Shown: positions 48,235-59,300 of the stretch, one piece after another | How positions within the stretch are numbered: the stretch's first letter is position 1 | How the letters are laid out: each line of letters starts with the position of its first letter | Source of the DNA: Toxoplasma gondii ME49 | Taxonomy: Eukaryota > Apicomplexa > Conoidasida > Eucoccidiorida > Sarcocystidae | Length of the DNA stretch: 64,000 nt | NCBI RefSeq assembly: GCF_000006565.2 | Contig: NC_031478.1 | Span: 603,874 to 667,873 of the forward strand | Direction of reading: 5' to 3' | Notes under the pieces: model-generated | What the model saw: the letters and a program-made list of their open reading frames with translations, nothing else | The model's database searches: none | Told to the model about the DNA's origin: nothing | Position numbers and translations under genes: made by a program

Positions 48235-49902
48235 TTAGAACGCTTTCAGCGGAGATACTTTCTGTTTCATTCCTAACTGGAGGTGCCCTGCGGGTTCTAT
48301 GTCACTCTCTTCGCTGGACTGCGCATTCGCGAATTCCGGACTGTCGGACTCGCCCGTTCGTTTTGGGTGGTTCACAGCACCTCGAATCTTATTCCGCTTG
48401 CGCCTCTTTGAGATTTTCGGTCTTTTGCGCTTCCTCGCTGCGTTTGTTTCGTCCCCCCCTCTGTACGACCAGGCCACCGCGAGCGCAGCCACTGACAAGA
48501 CCAGCAGCTGTACGCAGTAAATGGTTCGGAGATGCTGTGCGCGTTTCTTGTCTCGCCACATTTTGGCCGCTTGAGCGGTTCTCGCGACCTCCGCTTCCTG
48601 TTTTCCGTTAATCAACCCTTCCAGAGATCGGTTCCCTGGGAGCAGCCCCTGAGCCCCAGGGTGCTGCAGGCGCTGCAGAACGCTGACTGCGGCGGCGTAT
48701 TCGAGAAGCAGATTCACGTCTCTCGTAGGAATCGACTCAACCCGAATATTAAGCTGCGTCGCCCGTCGGTGCGGACGGATTTCCCCGCCCATCTCGTCCT
48801 CTGAAGTTCCCCGTTTCTCCCATGCCCGCATGCGCTGGAAGACCCTCGCGAGTTTCGACCAGAGCGTCGGCGACGCCTCGGGTGTCGAGACACCTGAGCC
48901 GGCGTCTGCTGCTGCGTGCTGGAGAAACTTGGTCCCCAAATTTTTTGACAGCCTGGCGCCTACTTGTTCGCGAATTCGCTGCACAACGAACAGCTGCCGC
49001 GCCAGCGGGTGCTTGAGCGGCTGCAGCTCTTCCTCGGAGATGTTCAGCATCCCCGGCTTCAGCGTCGACACGAACTGGTCCGCCATCTTCCGCAGGTACA
49101 GGCCGTGCTCGGTTTCTGGGAACTCGTCCGCCTCTTGCGCCGTGAGCGGCCCACCGAAACTCGGCGTGGAGAGCAGCGGCGGGTGAGTCCAGTCGAACAG
49201 CTTGTGCTCGACTGAGGCTGCATGCAGCGGGTCCTCCTCGAGGTCTGTCCAGAACCCTTTCCACACGAAGTGCGGCAGCAGTTCGACGGCCAAGTCCAAC
49301 GTACTTAGCGGCGGCAAGACGAGCTTCAAGTCCGACAGAGCGGCTCTGTACCCGCCGACGATGTGGTCAAGAATGACGTACGGGGCTGCGGTGCGGATCT
49401 GCGCGTCGTCGAGAACCTTGAACGAGAGCCGGTTTGCCTGATGAGTCAACAAATCCGCGACGATCTTGGTCAGCATCGCTTTCTCGATCTCCGTCCGCGA
49501 ACCAGGGTGCGACGGCACCGCCAGGGGTGCAGGTAAGGAAGGCACTTGAGGGCGCGAGGCGCCTGAAGGAGCAGACTGCTGCTTTGTGGTCGCAGAGTGG
49601 ACAGAGGCGGGGGGCGCTGCAGAGGAGGAGGAGCCTTCTGACGCCCTGTCGTCAGAACTAGCAGAGGGACTCGGAGAGACGCCAGTCTGAGAGGACTCCG
49701 AGAGAGATCCCGAGGAAACAAGCGGGGAGACAGGGTTAGGAGATGAAGACGAGGAGGACTTGCCATTCTTAGTTGCAGCGCGAGGCGGAAAGAGCCACGA
49801 CGCAGCGGGCGCAAGCCACAGCGAAGGACCCAGGAGAAGTCCCAGAAAGAACAAGAGAAAAAACGAGGAGCGGAGACGGACGAAAAGTCGAGGAGAGTCC
49901 AT
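48235..49902 (-). CDS. Unrecognised protein with N-terminal signal sequence and C-terminal membrane segment
   Basis: Single frame. I prefer the ATG at 49902 (555 residues) over one 67 codons upstream at 50103, because it opens with a textbook signal sequence: MDSPRLFVRLRSSFFLLFFL then GLLLGPSLWLAPAASWLFP. Next comes a Ser/Pro/Ala-rich stretch of about 95 residues. A conserved-looking helical region follows (IEKAMLTKIVADLLTHQANR, VLPPLSTLDLAVELLPHFVW, MLNISEEELQPLKHPLARQL). A hydrophobic segment near residues 470-490 (IYCVQLLVLSVAALAVAWSY) precedes a very basic tail (ARKRKRPKISKRRKRNKIRG). That predicts a type I membrane or secretory-pathway protein with a basic cytosolic tail. I recognise no family and assign no function. 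If the upstream ATG is used, the signal sequence would be an internal anchor. Confidence 0.72.
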   Translation of the reverse strand: MDSPRLFVRLRSSFFLLFFLGLLLGPSLWLAPAASWLFPPRAATKNGKSSSSSSPNPVSPLVSSGSLSESSQTGVSPSPSASSDDRASEGSSSSAAPPASVHSATTKQQSAPSGASRPQVPSLPAPLAVPSHPGSRTEIEKAMLTKIVADLLTHQANRLSFKVLDDAQIRTAAPYVILDHIVGGYRAALSDLKLVLPPLSTLDLAVELLPHFVWKGFWTDLEEDPLHAASVEHKLFDWTHPPLLSTPSFGGPLTAQEADEFPETEHGLYLRKMADQFVSTLKPGMLNISEEELQPLKHPLARQLFVVQRIREQVGARLSKNLGTKFLQHAAADAGSGVSTPEASPTLWSKLARVFQRMRAWEKRGTSEDEMGGEIRPHRRATQLNIRVESIPTRDVNLLLEYAAAVSVLQRLQHPGAQGLLPGNRSLEGLINGKQEAEVARTAQAAKMWRDKKRAQHLRTIYCVQLLVLSVAALAVAWSYRGGDETNAARKRKRPKISKRRKRNKIRGAVNHPKRTGESDSPEFANAQSSEESDIEPAGHLQLGMKQKVSPLKAF

Positions 49903-52900
49903 TCTCGCAACTAGCAGACAGAGAAGCAGCTGCAAGACCCTAAGACTCTGCGCTAAGGAGCGCCCAACTCGGTGGAGCAGAGCAACGCATCCTTTGAGTT
50001 GCACAGAGAAGATCAGGAGAATAACAGCGAAAGAGTGTAGGCCACCATGTAGAAGAAACAGCGACGATTTCTCTCCATAACTGGCCGCCTCGAAGATGCG
50101 CACACAGTCAAGCAGCCATGGCGAAACACTTTAGAAAGAAAATCCGAGCAGAAAGACGGGAGCAACGCGTTCATAAGTGGAGAGTTGCACGAAAGCCGTA
50201 AAGGTGATGAAAACATGTACAAGGTCCCGTACAGGCACATGCGCCAAGGAAGTTGTGAACAAGATAGTTTCTCCCGAGAGTATAAATGAATCCAGCCTCT
50301 ACGCCTCTATTCAAACGCCTGTAGAAATCCAGTGTGAACAGATATGCTAGGCGCGCGTAGACTCGAGGCGACTCCGCGCACTCTCAGACAATTCAGACAA
50401 GAAGCTCCCTCGTTACACATGCATGAGTTTCGGGCGCAGCAAAGCCATGGACCTGCATAGGGAAAAAGAAGACCACAGCGAAACGAAAGTGAACAGGCAC
50501 CAAGCTGCTGAATGCCTAGCCCTCTGAGGAGTCCACATAGACTCTGAATAGTCAACACAGACTGTGACTGCTCCACCGAGACAGCGAGGAGTCCATCTTT
50601 GTCTTCTCCCTTCACTTTCTCTTTTTCTTATCCTCGCTAAGAAAGTCGAATGAGGTACATGGTGTCGCTATGATCTTTATGTTCTTAATGCCGGCTTTGC
50701 GCTGAGGATATGGTAACTTCTTTGTAGCAATAGGGTCTTATATCAACATCTATTCTAGCTTTTTGGACATCCAGAGGTATATATTCTGTTTTTAGCTGAA
50801 TATGGTGTAGTAGAACCTCTTGAGAGCGAGGACGTACATCTGGCTCAATGCCCCATGTTACTTGGAGATGGACTCTCTACCGGCGCGGAGGCGCTGAGAG
50901 ACGGTCCTGCGTTGCTTACTTGGAGCATTGCCGAGGCAAGGATATCAGAGGGTTCCTCTCTTTCTTCGCGTGGTAACCTTCTGCTTTTCCTTCATCGAGT
51001 CGTTTACACTAAAGGAGAATTACCAAGAACGATGAACGGGTCTTCTCTTCATTTCCTGCGCACGCCATTCACATCCACCGACGCCTCCTTCGGCCCGCGA
51101 CAGCCTCCGGTGGCTCCTGTAACTCTGGCCACAGGCAGCAAGTTACACCATGGAAAGCGAGCCTTGAACTCACCAACAATCGGACTTGAGCCCCGATTTA
51201 CGAGTTTTCTTTTTCTCTAAGTCACCTTCCCGTAGGTTTCTCTCGTCCACCGGGGTGACGAGCGGCTGTAGAGGCGGTCCGAGCGCTCTCGCCGCTCTGC
51301 AAGAAGCCGCAGTAGAACATCAACGCAGGTCTGAGGGTTTGAAAAGAATGAGAGAAGAACAAAGAAAGACTAGCGGAATGAGGAAACGAGAAACTTGCAG
51401 ATAACTACTTCTCTGTCCAAAGCAGCAGTCTCTGTGCTCGCCTGTTTCGGGCTGCCGGGCCCCGGAGAAACCCTCCAGGAGACGCTGGCTGTTTGCAGCT
51501 TCTTGACTGTACCCGAACAAGCTTTAATTCTTTTTATGGTTAACTCGTGTTGGGATGACGTTGGAATCTCAAGAGCAGAAGGTTAATTTCATTTCTGTGG
51601 AGACAAGCCGCGAAAGATACGAACAGCGAAGTGATCAAGTACCGCTTGGTGGGTGCCCGAAGGTCTAGTGGACTCTGACGTGTGCGCTCGAAGGAATGTC
51701 AGAGAAAAGAACTGAAAGCAGACACGAAGCAAAGGAGTGAAGGCTTGGAAAAAAGGAATCGGCAGACGTCTAACCGCATATAAAACGAAACAGAGACGTC
51801 ACTACATCCGACCCAGAAAACTATCGAGATTTCAGCGACAGCATGTACCGTGGCACCCAGGAGTCATCACGGCACTGCGTCGGAAACTCCAAAATGTTAT
51901 TGATTTCCAACATGTTATCGATTTCCTTGGAATGGTTCTTGAGCGTCGAACGAACTGCTGTGCCAAATTTTCGTTGGAAAAGCATGACTCCAGTCTATGC
52001 ATTTGAAGCAGATCGCAGCCACACACTGACACGCTTCAAACGAGGTGTGTTTCCATTTATCATCACGTTAAGAGAACCCCTCGTGCGAGCTTTGAGCAGT
52101 ATAACCTGCCGAAGTGGATTCCTCACTTACATCTTCAAGATCTTTGTTTCTTTTAACGGGGATACCACAGCAAAGGTGAGGTCATGTTCCCTGTGTACGG
52201 GAACCCTTTGACCACCGTGTATTAGTGCAACAGAGGTCGTCAGGGTTCCTTCTTATCCCGGATTTGTCAATCTTGTCAAGCGGGGAACCTCGGATGCCGG
52301 CACCCCTGCAAAGTGTAGTAACAAGGGGGAAAAGTTGAGTCGCGCTTCTTGGGTCCATGACTTGGACATCTGGTTTAGATCTTGAGGTCTGTGTTTACCG
52401 GATCCAAGGTGTCGTGCGTTGCCAGGGTTCCGAGAACACTCAGTCTAAATCTATGAGTTCACTCCAGGCACACCTTGTCTTTTATCGGTGTGCTCTAAAT
52501 CTAAATTCATCTACAACGTCGTCGGTGGTTATTTGGAGGAGTTCTCTCAGAGCTGGTCCTGTTCGGCGTCTTGATGCCAGGACTTGCGGTAGAAAGCAAG
52601 TTGCGGGATAGCACTTTGTTTACTCAGTTCATAGAAGTCGAAAACGCCTTCTTCAGTGAGTGCTTTCTTATCAAGCGTCGGCCATTCACCTAGCCAGCCC
52701 ACACGGTGCGGTTAGTTGGGGACAGCACCAGGAGTGAGGTGACCGGAATGTACTTGTTACCCTTGTTTACCCTGAGTATTCGTTTCTTTCTATTCCACTA
52801 ACTTCCTTGGTGCATGCGTCTTCACAGGTCTTGCGCAGAAGGGAGTGCAGTCACGGCTAGTCTCCTTTCTCGTAGAGCGTACAGGTATCCAGTTAACAGT

Positions 52901-53573
52901 TTACATGAGTCCAACCGAGACAATACAAAAAAAGGATATCGAAAATGCACTCGTCTCTCACGTCAAAGTTGTCAGGAGTGCCAATCGAAAAAGCCGATTT
53001 CGTCTGGGAACGCGCACCCCTCCCCCCTCGTTCAGAACTGGGGAGGTCCAACCAATGTTGTTTACAGCGGCAGAAGGGAAGCTCCCTTTTTTCTCTGAAT
53101 CCACCCGAAACCAAGCCGTTGACTGCTGCCAACAACAGTAAAACAAACCCATCCAGAAGTGGTAGCGTGGGGAGAAACAGACGCCCGAAGGCATGGCCCG
53201 GTCTCTTGACTCCCGATTTTCGAAGCAAGGTGCATCGGAGGGTGGAATGAGCTTCTCTTCACGGAAACTCGCGTTCGTCTATCTTTGCTTTTCGTGTGCG
53301 CTTCCTTCGGAAAAGGCTACACAAGAATTTCCTTCAGAGTCATTGACGAGATCTCCCTCCATAGTCCTACACACACAGAGAGAAATCGAAATGCGTTCGT
53401 TCCCGCGCCGGGAGTCGAGACAGCCGGCGAACTCCGCCGCGACAACAGAGACCGTTTTATTTCCGACAACAGGAGTTTTCGTGGGTGGGTCCCAACTGGT
53501 TGAAAAGGCGACACGTTGCGTTGCGTTGCGTTTCGCTGCTTGTTTTCAACGTTAAAGATTCCATTCTCTTTCT
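49903..53573. other. Intergenic region with repeat-like segments; no supported gene
   Basis: Short open frames only. Bases 50104-50640 are presumably 5' UTR and promoter of the minus-strand gene at 48.2-49.9 kb. The stretch around 52.2-52.45 kb contains degenerate copies of sequences also found in TFIIIC introns. Bases 52.8-53.57 kb probably include the 3' UTR of the FHA-parvulin gene. Confidence 0.5.
52201..52443. repeat. Degenerate dispersed repeat with relatives in two TFIIIC introns
   Basis: Bases 52201-52241 align without gaps to 19988-20028 at about 78% identity, sharing TAGTGCAACAG exactly. Bases 52389-52443 align to 17791-17848, sharing TGTTTACCGGATCCAAG exactly and ending GAACACTCAG in both. 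Two independent matches from one 250-base stretch to intron sequence over 30 kb away suggest an old dispersed element. Its full length and origin are unknown. Confidence 0.5.
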
Positions 53574-56312
53574 TCATTTAATCCGGTACAGAAGGTGAAC
53601 TCCGTTTTCACTTTCCACGACGTGACTAATGGCTCCGACTGGCAGCTGGAGAGCAGCCTGGACCACTTCCACCGGCAAGCTATAGCCTTTCGTCTCTGTG
53701 TCGCTTTTCTCCGATTGACCTTCCTCGCTCTCCGGGGAAAGCCAGCCGAGAAGGCCGCGCTTTCTACTCGAAGGGCAGTCAGACAACTCCGCCGCGATCT
53801 CCCCGAACTGAGTGTTGTCTTCTTCCACGATCTGCCGCACACTCTCCAGCATGCTGAAGGCGTCAGCGCGGGTCCGGGTCACCGGCAAGCCCCCTCGGGC
53901 GATGTCCTCGCTTCCCGCGTTGACGTTCTTGGATGACCGCGACTTTCTCGTCCACTCTCCGTCTTCCTTCCGTCTCTTGAACTTCAACAGAATGTGCGAA
54001 CAGTACACCGCATTCTTCCTTTCATCGCTTTCGCCTTCCTCGTCTGTCTCCTTCGTCTCCTGCCCATTCCTGAGTTCGTTCACCGTCTCCAGCGAAGACT
54101 CTGAGGAGCTCCCGCGGCTGCGCTCTCTGCTTATTTTTTCAGCGGCTCCGGATTCGTCTGACGCCCCAGAATCAGCGGCTTTTGTCGCCTCGCTCTCGGA
54201 TGTCTCTGTGTCCCCCCGCGCACGTTTCGCCGCAGCCGCAGACGCCTCTTCGACTTGGTTCCGACGCCGTTTTTCGACGAGTTTCTGCTTCTGCAACAGC
54301 AGGGTCTGCTTCTCTTGAAGCACACGCTCGCTGTGTTCCTTGATTACCCTTTCTTTGTGTTCCTGGAGCTCCCGCTGCGTGTCCACCTTCTTCTCCGTCC
54401 GATTTTGCCAGAGCTTCTTCCTCGCGGCCATGTCCAGTCTCGGCTCCGCAAACGACCTGGACCCCTTCTCCGGAGAGACGCCGTTCGCTGTTCCCCAGGC
54501 CTCGTTGCCACGACTGTCTTCAGCGAAAGGAGTGTAAAGATGCGACTTTCCGGCCTCTTCGAACGTGTAAGAAGAACACTCCTCTCCCCCCTGGCCGCTT
54601 CCAAGCGACCAAGGCGAAAAAGACGCGTAACCAGACACTCGCGGCGCCGACCCCCGACTATCGCCCTGGCCATAGCTCTCTCCCCCGGGTGTATATACAC
54701 CCGAGTTCATCGGGCCTTCGCCGTAGCTCTCCCCCCCGGGTGTACAGACACCCGAGTTGCTCCCGCCCCAACTGAACCCTGGGGATCCGGAATCGTAGTA
54801 GTTTTCCGTGCCTTGTCCCGCCCATCTTCCCTGTTGGCCCCCGTACCCTGGCGTCTGCGGACCTGCGGATGTTTCGTAGGCGGAAGAGTTCCAGCCTCCT
54901 CCCCAGCCGGCACTCTGGAAACGCGTGTCTGCTTCTGACCATTCTCCCGAGTTGCACTGGAACCCGTTTCCACACTCTCCGCCGCGCCATGCAGTCTGGA
55001 CCTCGCGTTGGCGCATGCCATCGGGCGCTGCGAATCCGGAGTTCGAGGAAGCAGAGGCGTCTGAATCCCACCCAGAGACGCCTCCGAACTGAGAGCCTGC
55101 AGGTCCGACGCGGTCGGCGCCCACGGGGCTTCTGCCCCAGCTCTGCCGCGAAGTCGGAGAAAAGCCACCCTTTGCATGCGAAGGAAAGAAATCGTCTGGA
55201 GGCGGCGGCGGCACCGCCGGTGGGCCTGGCTGAGGTGGTGCGCTTCCCGTCCACGGACTACGTTGCGGGTTACACGTCGCCGAACTCCCAGTCGGAGGCT
55301 CAAAGTTCGGACCGCGCGGCTTCGGCCCGAACGCACTGTCTCCGCCGCCACTCGGTGTCAGGCCAGGCGCGGCAGTCGGTGAGACAGCGGGAGGGCATGC
55401 GGAGTCGTCGAGCGACTCTCTGCCTCCGAAGAAGATGTACAGCCGCTGCGAAAAGCCGAACTGGACCTCGTCTTCGTCCTCAAGCTCCGTTTCCTTCCCC
55501 GCGGCGATCTTCCCGCCGTTCAGAAGCGTCCCGTGGCCACTACCCAGGTCCCGCAGGGTGTACGTACACCTGGCTGTGCCAGCGGCGGCGGTCCGGCGGA
55601 TCTCGGCGTGCAGACGCGAGCAGCTGGGGTGGTCGGTGTGGATGTCTGCCTGTTCCCCGCGGCCGATGACGAGGCGGTCTCTGGGAGCGACTTTCTGGAA
55701 GAGGACCGGCAAGCACAAGACTTCGAGACACGTCCCCTCCTTCATGACTTTGATGTGTGAGAAGCTCTGAACGGGCTTCCCAGCAACCTTCGCGTCGGGC
55801 GCCAGTCCCACCTCGCTGCGGCCAGCCGCGACAGCCTGCGCCGCCTTTTCCGCCACCTCGGCTGCGGCGACGAACTTGGCATTTCCTCCTGCTCGTCCGA
55901 AGGCCTTCGCCACTAAAGCCGCAGCACTCGAACTGGTGACAGCCGCAGCTGCTCCCGGGCGCCCCGAGGCGCTTTGCAGAACGCCGGTCGCGGGAGTTGA
56001 GGGGGTTGGCGGAGCAGCAGCGGAAGACGAAGCCGCTGCGGCGGAGGCGGCGGAGGCGGCGGAGAGCGACGGCGGGAGGACAACGACTTTGTTCTGCGTG
56101 CTCATGGAGTGGAGAGAACCTCCCGCGACGAAGGCAGAAGAAGCCGGGAGGCCGGACGAAGCGGAACTGGGAGGGCCAGCGAAACGGCGTTGCCACTCTG
56201 AGCGCTGCCGGGTGTAGTGACTCTGAGCCTCAGACACCTCAGAGGTCGCCGGAGCCGCGCCGACGTCATCTTCGATCCCCGAGGGCGAGTCTGGTGGAGA
56301 CAGGAAACGCAT
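53574..56312 (-). CDS. FHA domain-parvulin (PIN1-type peptidyl-prolyl isomerase) fusion protein
   Basis: Single frame, 912 residues. Residues 70-165 are Ala/Ser-rich. An FHA domain spans about 188-297: LVIGRGEQADIHTDHPSCSR, LHAEIRR, then LRDLGSGHGTLLNGGKIAAG. It keeps the GR, S-x-x-H and N-G phosphothreonine-binding residues and resembles SNIP1/NIPP1 FHA domains. A Gly/Ser/Asn/Tyr-rich linker (300-600) holds two SGVYTPGGESYG-type repeats. A charged coiled coil (about 625-700) precedes a C-terminal parvulin domain (764-912): YCSHILLKFKRR, FGEIAAELSDCPSSRKRGLL, ISHVVESENGVHLLYRIK. His773, Cys846 and His906 correspond to PIN1 His59, Cys113 and His157. The expected role is phosphopeptide-guided prolyl isomerisation, likely nuclear. 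The N-terminus has no WW domain, so FHA takes the targeting role. The first ATG is used; MSTQNKVVV at 70 is an alternative. Confidence 0.92.
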   Translation of the reverse strand: MRFLSPPDSPSGIEDDVGAAPATSEVSEAQSHYTRQRSEWQRRFAGPPSSASSGLPASSAFVAGGSLHSMSTQNKVVVLPPSLSAASAASAAAASSSAAAPPTPSTPATGVLQSASGRPGAAAAVTSSSAAALVAKAFGRAGGNAKFVAAAEVAEKAAQAVAAGRSEVGLAPDAKVAGKPVQSFSHIKVMKEGTCLEVLCLPVLFQKVAPRDRLVIGRGEQADIHTDHPSCSRLHAEIRRTAAAGTARCTYTLRDLGSGHGTLLNGGKIAAGKETELEDEDEVQFGFSQRLYIFFGGRESLDDSACPPAVSPTAAPGLTPSGGGDSAFGPKPRGPNFEPPTGSSATCNPQRSPWTGSAPPQPGPPAVPPPPPDDFFPSHAKGGFSPTSRQSWGRSPVGADRVGPAGSQFGGVSGWDSDASASSNSGFAAPDGMRQREVQTAWRGGECGNGFQCNSGEWSEADTRFQSAGWGGGWNSSAYETSAGPQTPGYGGQQGRWAGQGTENYYDSGSPGFSWGGSNSGVCTPGGESYGEGPMNSGVYTPGGESYGQGDSRGSAPRVSGYASFSPWSLGSGQGGEECSSYTFEEAGKSHLYTPFAEDSRGNEAWGTANGVSPEKGSRSFAEPRLDMAARKKLWQNRTEKKVDTQRELQEHKERVIKEHSERVLQEKQTLLLQKQKLVEKRRRNQVEEASAAAAKRARGDTETSESEATKAADSGASDESGAAEKISRERSRGSSSESSLETVNELRNGQETKETDEEGESDERKNAVYCSHILLKFKRRKEDGEWTRKSRSSKNVNAGSEDIARGGLPVTRTRADAFSMLESVRQIVEEDNTQFGEIAAELSDCPSSRKRGLLGWLSPESEEGQSEKSDTETKGYSLPVEVVQAALQLPVGAISHVVESENGVHLLYRIK
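54673..54757 (-). repeat. Two-copy repeat in the FHA-parvulin linker
   Basis: Two copies of TAGCTCTCCCCC-GGGTGTA-ACACCCGAGTT lie about 50 bases apart. They encode NSGVYTPGGESYG and NSGVCTPGGESYG. Each carries one copy of the GGTGTA-NN-KACACC palindrome. Confidence 0.7.
54686..54703. repeat. Palindrome CGGGTGTATATACACCCG
   Basis: Perfect 18-base inverted repeat in the FHA-parvulin coding sequence. Its GGTGTA-TATA-TACACC core is shared in form with four other sites to the right. Confidence 0.7.
55557..55570. repeat. Palindrome GGTGTACGTACACC
   Basis: Perfect 14-base inverted repeat inside the FHA domain coding sequence (TARCTYTLRDLG on the minus strand). It is followed by TGGCTGTGCC, which is also shared with 61775-61797. 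Confidence 0.7.
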
Positions 56313-59300
56313 TTTGTGGGTTTCTGCGGAACGAAGAGACGCTCAAGGGAACACTCGGACTCCGAGCTGACAAGCCGTAGCTTCCTCGGTTCCAGCAAAC
56401 GCGCGCGGTCTGCCTGGGATCCCGTCAGACTCACCCTCAGTTCCCGAACAAAGATTCTCCGCTGAGTTCCTGCGTATCACAACTGACATCTAGTACCACC
56501 GCCCGAGAGCCGGAGCGGTCTTCTGCGCCTGAGGCTCGTCTACGTGCGGCCAGAGACAAGATTCTCTCTTCTCTCTCGCAGGGGGGAGGCAGCGGAGACC
56601 GTGGAAAACAAAAGAAACGGTGTGCAGTTCCGGATCGCGGACCACTGCACAGAGGCGACGTCGAGCTACTTATGATGCTACAACTCGCGGGACTGTTGAG
56701 CCCCGTGAACTGCTGATGTAACAGAAGCTGTCAGGGTGGCTGCCAGCGGCGACTCGACGCGACTGCAGAGCAGCCGAGGCAGGAGGTCCCAGAGGCAGCG
56801 CGAAGAAGAGTTCAGAACTGGCCTCACGAGACGGAGAAAAGTGAACAAGATAAGCTGGGAAGGGAAACAGGTCGCTGCCTCTGTGTGGCAAATGTGGACC
56901 CAGAGAGAAATATAGAGGGAAGGAGAGGTGGAGAAGTCCGGCAAAAAGGAAGAGGAAGAGGCGATAGAACCATGGGAGGAGGACTCGAGAAGAACTGGAA
57001 GAAAGCGAAGGAGGAAAACGCGGTGAACAGTCCGACAACTCTTGAATCTGCGGATGACAAGCAACAGTCGCACAGCGATTTTCAGAGCTTGAGCCGGGAA
57101 CACGCGGGCCCGGGGCGAAACAGGGAAAACTGAGACATAGATGAAAAAGCACGTGAAGAACCCCGAGTGCTTCTGGACACGAATAATCGCAGAAGTTAGA
57201 AAAAATACTGCTCTCTGGTCGGACCTGCTTCCCTTCGAGCTGACGGGAAAAACACACTGCTGAATTGCATGCATCGGAAATTTCAAACGTACGTGCAACA
57301 ACTGTTCGCGGCTTCCCTGTCAAAAAACCCAGAAGTTCGAGTTCGATTGAGAGTCCTGCGTTGTTTCAACAAAGAGAAAAAGGAAAGGCGCTCCGGCGAA
57401 GCCACAGATGTGTTTTTTAACGTTGATAAATCTCGCACACACGCCTTTCACACCTAGACGAGGGAGGCATTCTCTTTTCTGAGTTCCTTCCGCCCGGTTG
57501 TTTTTTCCAGAGCGCTCCAATCCCGCTGATTTGCAACCCGCATTCTTCGTTTATTCGAAGGACGCTTTGTGCTAGAGCCAGTAAACCGCATTCCTTCAAG
57601 AGAGGCGGAATCTCCTCCACACTCAGGTTTTCGTGCCTCCACTGGAGTTGCTCCAGAACCTCGGTTTCTTTGTTCAGCTACGCGTTTCTTGCTTTCTGGG
57701 AACCGACAGAGAAGCGGATGAGAATGCCAAAGAATTCAAAGAGTGGGGATGCGAAAGGGAAATCTCTATGCATGTTGACGGGGCAGAACTTGAAAGGAGA
57801 AAGGCGGTCCGTTGCTCCTCCTCTAACCACGCATGTGTGAGGAGCAGTCCACGAGGCACTCGCTGACCGGAGGCTTCCACCCTAGCACTCCTCAAAGTTT
57901 TCTACAGACACACTCGAGTACCTAGAACATGATAAATCTGGAACGAGTTCTGAGACACCGCCGACCTTGTTCTGCAGGACTGCTGTGTACACACCGCCAC
58001 TCGACTGGACGGCTTCTCGAGATAGCTGAAAGCATTGGTTGCCGTAATCTACGGCGGCGCTGGAGACACGGCAAACACAGCACGCCAGAGGACTGTTTCT
58101 GTTTAGGCTCGAGACCTTGTTATTTAACGTCTCTTTCTGAAGTAAACAAGCAGACGAAACTTTGTCCGCAAACGACTACGTAGAGAATGTCCCTCAGTGT
58201 CTCGGCAGGTAGACCATTTGTCAAGAAGTCGAACAGGAGGCGCGTGTTTCGGAGGACATTTGTCATCTGGTTCTCGACGAAGCGTATTTAATTGATCCGT
58301 TTAGGTATATTGCCTCCTTTTAAAGTGCCTTTGTAGAACTTTTGAATTTGAATTCAGTGAATAACTCGACTTCGGACTCGCGGGATGTGAACCTATGATT
58401 TTGTCTTCAACAGGGGAAGCGCTTGAAACATCTGTCGCGGGAGATGGAAAAAACAGTCGCTTACAAATATTGAAAGTTCAGAACTTGTGAAACTCATGCT
58501 TCGACGTCTACTTCTGTTCGCTCTTGGTTCTGTCTACCAAAGTGGCAGAGGCGAACGACGCAGACGGGGGATCCTTTCATCACGAGGAAGCGCGTCAGGT
58601 CTTCGCGCCAAGTGAGAACTCAGACGCAGGCGAGTTTCCTGTGTAAACGGTATAAAGTCTTCTGCCGGCCACGAAGCGACATGTAACTAACGGAACTTTA
58701 GCTATACACCCGTCGATGTATGTGAATGTAGAAACACAAGACTAGGCGAGAGCGCACTACCGCGATTCTCCGACGCTGCGAATAGAGGAGCCAGAGCGTC
58801 AGAGAATTGACGCGATGGCGCGAGAAACGAGAAAACACGCATGTCAGGTGTATGCACCAGTTTCAACGCAACGTGAGACACGACCAGAATCGGTAGAGGA
58901 AGCGTGATTGATTAGCGGGAGAACCTGAGCACGGAGAACTCGCGTACGTTGATCCTGGGGAGGGACACCGAGAAGCGACGTACGTCTGTAGCCCACCTCT
59001 GAGCAGAGAGCCAGTTGGTCAGTGTACCGTCCTCTAGGGTATTCTTTTCAGCCGTGTCTAAAAGATGTGTACTCTGAAAGTGAACACACCGCAGAGTGGA
59101 GGATCAGATGCCGCATCGGTACCGAGGGAAGTGACTTCCCGCAGTCGCATGGCGTCCAGCTCGGTTCGACTGTGTGGTGTGGTGGACGCATTTCTGCCTC
59201 TCCACATTGTTGACGAATATGACACCCCAGCTCTGAACTCGGCTCCGTTCACGTCGGCAAATGCACTGCGTGAGTGTGGGTCGTGTTTCTCCCGACGTTG

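Noticed and set aside
51120..51215. tRNA-like B-box on the minus strand (GGCTCAAGTCC)
   Set aside because: No matching A box, acceptor stem or correct T-loop could be found.
52201..52443. Nuclear copy of mitochondrial DNA
   Set aside because: Plausible for this lineage, but I cannot match it to cob, cox1, cox3 or rRNA pieces by eye, so I report it only as a dispersed repeat.
54255..55669. Two long plus-strand frames (227 and 266 codons)
   Set aside because: Antisense of the FHA-parvulin linker and FHA domain; the minus frame is conserved.
56670..57323. Minus-strand frames of 217 and 207 codons
   Set aside because: Two different frames are open over the same bases with Ser/Phe/Leu-rich composition, typical of antisense to purine-rich non-coding DNA.
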